Program-made: the position numbers and the translations under genes
Source of the DNA: Macrotrachela quadricornifera
Lineage: Eukaryota; Rotifera; Eurotatoria; Philodinida; Philodinidae
Assembly: GCA_022393335.1 (NCBI GenBank)
Contig: JAJEKB010021317.1
Coordinates: forward strand, 62,001 to 126,000
DNA length: 64,000 nt
Reading direction: 5' to 3'
Notes under the pieces: generated by a model
Seen by the model: the letters and a program-made list of their open reading frames with translations, nothing else
Database searches by the model: none
What the model was told of the DNA's origin: nothing
Part shown: positions 59,280-64,000 of the stretch, piece after piece
Layout of the letters: each line of letters opens with the position of its first letter
How positions within the stretch are numbered: position 1 is the first letter of the stretch

Positions 59280-59772
59280 CGACTAACGTACATCTGTCAG
59301 AATAAATTGTTACTACATTTGAGTGCGCACCCCATCAATAAATTTTTGTACATAGTGTAGGTATGAGATGTTTAGACGTTCTCCCGATAAAATGAATATT
59401 ACTTGAAAATTTGCTAGTAAACGACGGAATAATTCTTTTGCGTAGCATGTTGGTGCTGAGGAGGAGTCGAGTATAACGAAGAGTGAATTGAACTAGCTAA
59501 AATAAGATGATTGTTTTGAAGTTTTTTCACATTCTGTTATCTCTTCATCATGAAGAGATGAAGACTAAAGAATATTGGTACAACTCTCTCTTTTATTATG
59601 GCATTGAAATCTCCATGATTGCAGACAGTATGATAGGCTGTACTCATTCGATAGAATCGTTCAGATTGAGTAGGTAGATTAGATGATCAATATTCATATT
59701 CACTATAAACCGATACCAGCAATTAAATATCGCTCCAAGTTCTAAAGTCTACGTAATAAAAACAAATATTAC

Positions 59773-59946
59773 CTGATATCGATAGTACGTATCTATAATG
59801 GCATTGAGTTTTGTGCAAACATTTCGGCACGCTAATAAAATTGTTAAGTTATCTAAATGATCCAAAATTCGATACACTAACTCAATAGGTATCGTATGCA
59901 GCGAGAGATTTAATATGTTGGACATCGGTGTTGTTTCTTTTGACAT
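59773..59946 (-). CDS. F-box exon, possibly first exon of the downstream LRR gene
   Basis: From ATG at 59946 (MSKETTPMSN) the exon encodes HTIPIELVYRILDHLDNL, then ACRNVCTKLNAIIDTYYRYQ, a clear F-box. It ends CAG|GTAATA in phase 0. The frame is open further upstream to 60150, but that part has no domain. It resembles the exon at 17821-17973 residue for residue in the core. F-box proteins recruit targets to SCF ubiquitin ligases; in FBXL-type proteins LRRs follow the F-box. Joining it to the LRR exons at 58245 and below would keep the phase, but no linking exon was seen between 59772 and 59288. Confidence 0.65.
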
Positions 59947-61883
59947 GTGTGTACTTTGAGATATTCTCTTATTGCTTGTGTAATTTCGTGCTTGTTGACG
60001 CAAATAAAAAGTGCGTGTATGTATGATAGAACGAAAAAATATGAAGGCTTCTCTAGGCGCAATTTCATCATTCCTTTCTTCTGTCTTTAACTTGCATGCA
60101 TAACATTGAAACGTGTGTAGAATGATTTCTTTTCTATTCCTTTCCAACATCAGTGTTGATTAGTCACGTTACCATTTTACCTATAGACAATGATGTATCA
60201 GAAAAAAGCTTTCGATCTTTATTTGCTTTTCCTTATATTCTTTTCTTTAGCAGTTAATATGATACGACTGATATATAACTTTACAAACTCAATTTGTTCT
60301 GCACTGTTGGCTATATTTTTCATATTAGATGGTAATCAAAGGCAAGGAGTCGTTAAGAAGCAAAAATCGTTTCGCTTGAAAATTTTCACCTTTTTCGTAC
60401 GAAATGGTCACATTATGGGTAATGAAAATAGATCACTAGGTCAATTCATATATCTTTCGAAAACTCTTCAATAGTGCTACAAGATTGTATAAAAAAAAAT
60501 TAGAAAAATTCATTATCAGTTATAGATCACTGGAATCCTATCGATTTCCACTATACACAATATGATCATAATAATAGGGCTTTTGACATGAGCAAATGCA
60601 ATTATAGACAATGGAGATAGACTAGTAGTCTAAATCACGTAGGATTGGCTAAAAGCTCGTATTGCTCTTTAATAATTGTGCCAAATCTAAATTAAGCTGA
60701 TTATTCTTTCGTATATAGTATTGCTCTCACAGGTACTAGTCATCGTTCGAAGAAAGATTTATTCTGTTTCATTTGATAGATGCTCATAACCGAGTACTCA
60801 ATGCGTAAAATTGAGTGTTTTATAAGTGCTGCTACCTAGTTTTTGATTCTTTCCATTGCACTACATCAATTTTTATTTGATATTAAAAATTTCGAAAGCC
60901 AACGCAGGCAAACATAACGAAAAAATGACTAAAGCAACAGGTACAAGTTTGACATTGACTTCATAGATTTTAACGCAAAGAGTAAGGACATCAAAATCTT
61001 CATCATTAGCGAAGAATTTTAAATATTTTCTGTGTTTTTATTATATGAGAGCAAAGAAAATATCTAATTATTTTCATTGGTAACGAAAATTTCTTAAACT
61101 ATTTGTCCATAATTTATTCAAATATCTTTTTATTTTGAAATCCGATCAATTTTGTAACAAAAGTCATTAGCTGCTTATCGTTCCACGATAGTTTACGATC
61201 AATCTGAAAAACTAGATTTTAACGGAAAATTTTTATTTAAATTTAGGAAAAAAAACTAAAGCAAATCTACATGAATATGTTACTCTCATAGGAGAAGTTA
61301 ACCAATGAAAACGAAAAGTCGTATTTTGTTGGATAATCTGCGATAAAACGAAAATGAATACCACATTGAATGCTTAGGTATCTGTTTAAAAATAAATTTC
61401 TAGAGAAAAATTCGTGTATGTAATAAGAGCACTCACACTAAAAAGTCATAGTCACTTGATGAGTATTTTCACTAGGATGTCTTATTCATTGATCTTCTGT
61501 AATTAATTTCTTTTTTTGTTACCTATCTAGTGACACTATTACATTGTCTTGCCGATCATTGTAATGCATATTAATATTAGACTTTGTGATTGAATATTGA
61601 TTTTCGACCACAATCTGTTTAATTTATTAAAATATCGCTTCTATTTTTCTAGACAACAAAATTAACAATGATGTTATATTGTAAAACATTAATGAAATTA
61701 ACAGAGAATCAAATTTTTAAAACTATTTAATTTATATTTTGATAGTACAGTAATAAAAAAAAATACAATTTATGATTACATATAGAACAATGATATAAAT
61801 AAAACCCAACATATATCAATATGTTTTAAGAATTTAAATGTTAAAATGAGTTATGATTTTACGTTATTTATTGTCATATCTCA
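59947..61883. other. Gene-free stretch
   Basis: It should hold the F-box gene promoter (minus) and the 3' flank of the kinase gene. An open frame at 60190-60474 (plus) has no domain and is not accepted. Confidence 0.4.
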
Positions 61884-63993
61884 TCAATCATCATCATCTT
61901 TATCATTAACCCAAGGTGGTGGTACAAACTCTTCTATCATTTGCCATATTATTGCTAAAACAATAATAATTATATCAAATAAATTTATATTAAAATTAAA
62001 ACCTATAACTAACAACATTAAACATAAACATGGTAAGAAAAACAATACTCAACTATTAATAATGATATTTTTTTTATTCAAATAACTTACATTTCCATTC
62101 TTCTATACTATATACTCCATTGTGATGTTCATCAACTAAAAAATCTTTAGTTGGTTCATCCATGAGGTCATGAAAACTCTTCAAGAATGGATGAGCTAAA
62201 TAACAAATACATAAGAGAAAAACAACATAAATCGATAATTTCTTTTTTAATAATATTTTACATAAAGCTTCTTCAGCAGTTGGACGTGTACGATAATCAA
62301 AACATAATAGATGATCAAGGAAATCAATACCTGTAATGAAAAAAAAACTAGATGAAATTTGATTTTCTTTTTCTCTAGATTTACCTTCTGGTGATATACC
62401 AGATATTGGTGTTTGTGTTACTAGATCATATTTAAATCCAAACAATTCATTATAGTCTTTCTTTATTTTTGGTGGCAATCGGTTAATATAAGTAATTATA
62501 TCTACAATAATGATTAGTATAGAATATTTGTCAATTTATGTCATCTCTTGTATATTTTCATTTCGATACAAACCTGGTTTGCATATATCATTTAATACTG
62601 CTGAATCCGGTGTACCAATAATATCAAATATTTTGTCTACTTGATCAATTAAATTTGTTCCACGAAAAAGTGGTCGAAGTAGAATGAGTTCTGCCATTAT
62701 ACAACCGATTGACCATATATCGAGTTTATCATCATTATGTTTATTACAAAGTGTTACTTCAGGCGCGCGCCACCATCTAATGCAAGAGAGAGTTCCTGTA
62801 TTTTTAAAATGAAAATAATATTCCCGACGTACTTAATTTCGGGATAATAATCATATTCAGTATTCTCTGTACGAGTTAAGCCACAGTCAAAAATCTGTAT
62901 AAAAATGAAAGATAATATACTGATTTTTTGTTAACATCCTACTTTTGATTAAGGAAAATAATTTAAATATATTCTTGCATACTTAGCATTTATTATTACG
63001 AAATATTTTTCATCAAAAAGAAAATAACTCATATAGAACGAAAAATAAATATAGTCCAATAGAAGAAAATGATTACTCAGCATAGTTTGTTATTCAATAA
63101 CTTACGATAATATTTGTATTTTTATCTATTCCAATATTGCTTGGCTTTAAATCCTATTTTTATTAAAACAAAAAACTAATCGCTAATATATCAACATTTC
63201 ATTTCTTTCTTCTACTTACACGATGAATAATACCAGCTGAATGAATAAACTATACAACAAAAAAGAAACGTGAGAGATGGAATTAGATAGATATTGAATA
63301 AAGAGAGATAAATCTATACGTTTAAATCACGAAGAAGTGAATAAATAATATATTTTACATATTCTTCTGTAAACGGTAAATTACGTTTGATAACTCGATT
63401 CAGATCATAATCAACATAATTAAATACAAAATATCTGAATAACAAGACAAATAAATAAATATTTTCATCAAACAAAAATATTTTCATAACATACAATGTC
63501 TCAAAATCATTGAGATTTTTCTCGGGTGTAAACACATTGTATAATTGTACAACCTATAGTAGTAAGAATACAGACAACATTTAAAGAAAAAAAATGAAAG
63601 AATGATTTCAACAGACGAGTGCATCAGGATGATTAAAATAAATAAAAAGTTTAAGTTCTCGGTAAGTTCGTTTTGCATGTCTCGTATTTTGAAAAGGATG
63701 GAAGAATTTTTTAATTGCTACATATTTACCTGTTTCCTAAATTAGAATAAATTTATACTTTTTTTTTCTTCATATTCATAATAAAACATACTGTATCCGT
63801 AGCACGACTAAATAGTATAACAATATATGAATATCTAAAATAGAATGAAATGAGTTTTGTCAACTTACACTACAATACCAAGGGCTCCTTGTCCAATACA
63901 AACAAGATTTTGATATCGTATTGGTAATGTAAATTGTGTTCTACCGCAATCTACTCTATACCATTCGCCTTGATTGTTATCATTAGCTGTCAT
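61884..63993 (-). CDS. p38-type MAP kinase, complete, 13 exons (379 aa), atypical activation loop
   Basis: Thirteen exons join without a phase error: 63993-63869, 63807-63792, 63736-63617, 63553-63495, 63434-63320, 63249-63220, 63153-63106, 62894-62833, 62776-62574, 62501-62385, 62330-62262, 62195-62091 and 61954-61884. The kinase core is whole: GQGALGIV loop, VAIKK (Lys56), RTYRELK (Glu74), HRDLKPSN (155-161 region, Asp156), DCG in place of DFG (Asp174), WWRAPE, DIWSIGCIMAEL. The C-terminus reads EEWK, then S..WQ.IEEFVPPP, as in p38 kinases (DEWKS...FVPP). Intact kinases phosphorylate Ser/Thr-Pro sites in stress signalling after MKK3/6-type activation. In an ungapped alignment with p38 the TGY site becomes Asp186-Tyr-Tyr188, and TRW becomes IKW. 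A TEY lies three residues earlier (183-185). Exon 2 is only 16 nt. Confidence 0.9.
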
Positions 63994-64000
63994 TTCTTCT

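Noticed and set aside
60190..60474. 94-residue plus-strand frame with a hydrophobic start
   Set aside because: No family, no exon signals; it lies in the upstream flank of the F-box exon.

Overview
This is AT-rich eukaryotic genomic DNA with compact, intron-split genes. Most introns are about 45-80 bp with plain GT..AG ends. It looks most like a bdelloid rotifer such as Rotaria or Adineta. That assignment is inferred from the gene content: F-box exons ending in ...RYQ, GSMN-type Kelch repeats, RI-type LRRs with one repeat per exon, type II membrane proteins with Thr-rich stalks, a bacterial-type arylsulfatase, and many decayed DNA transposons and Helitron-like ends. There are two assembly gaps, 10 N at 17591 and 400 N at 28854.

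Layout. 0.25-7 kb: a membrane protein (minus), a block of MITE-like repeats, a membrane protein with an all-beta-like ectodomain (plus), a Cys-rich exon (minus) and a 66-residue predicted N-myristoylated protein (plus). 7-17 kb: mostly mobile DNA (hAT-like, mariner-like, fold-back and Helitron-like), plus a truncated gene with a VWA5A/PARP4-like C-terminus. 17.8-29 kb: an F-box exon, an AtsA-like arylsulfatase, a TPR relic, a broken SABATH methyltransferase, a two-PAN-domain membrane protein and a RING/TRAF-type zinc-finger gene cut by a gap. 30-34 kb: a large palindrome of Helitron-like elements around an AT minisatellite. 34-50 kb: sparse, with a Pro-rich zinc-ribbon protein, a transposase relic, a tail-anchored protein and several fold-back elements. 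50-64 kb: a membrane-anchored Kelch protein, transposon debris, an LRR gene with an F-box exon upstream, and a complete 13-exon p38-type MAP kinase.

Most of the best genes are not single open frames. I rebuilt them by joining exons whose splice sites and reading phases agree. Four unrelated-looking genes share one plan: a short cytosolic N-terminus, one membrane helix, a polar or Thr-rich stalk, and a helix/stalk exon that ends in phase 1. The downstream exons encode different ectodomains (beta-type, PAN/Apple, Kelch). The signal-peptide exon of the arylsulfatase also ends in phase 1. This suggests that surface and secreted proteins are assembled here by phase-1 exon shuffling. The kinase has an unusual activation loop, and the myristoylated protein carries two RRxS sites; both point to signalling.
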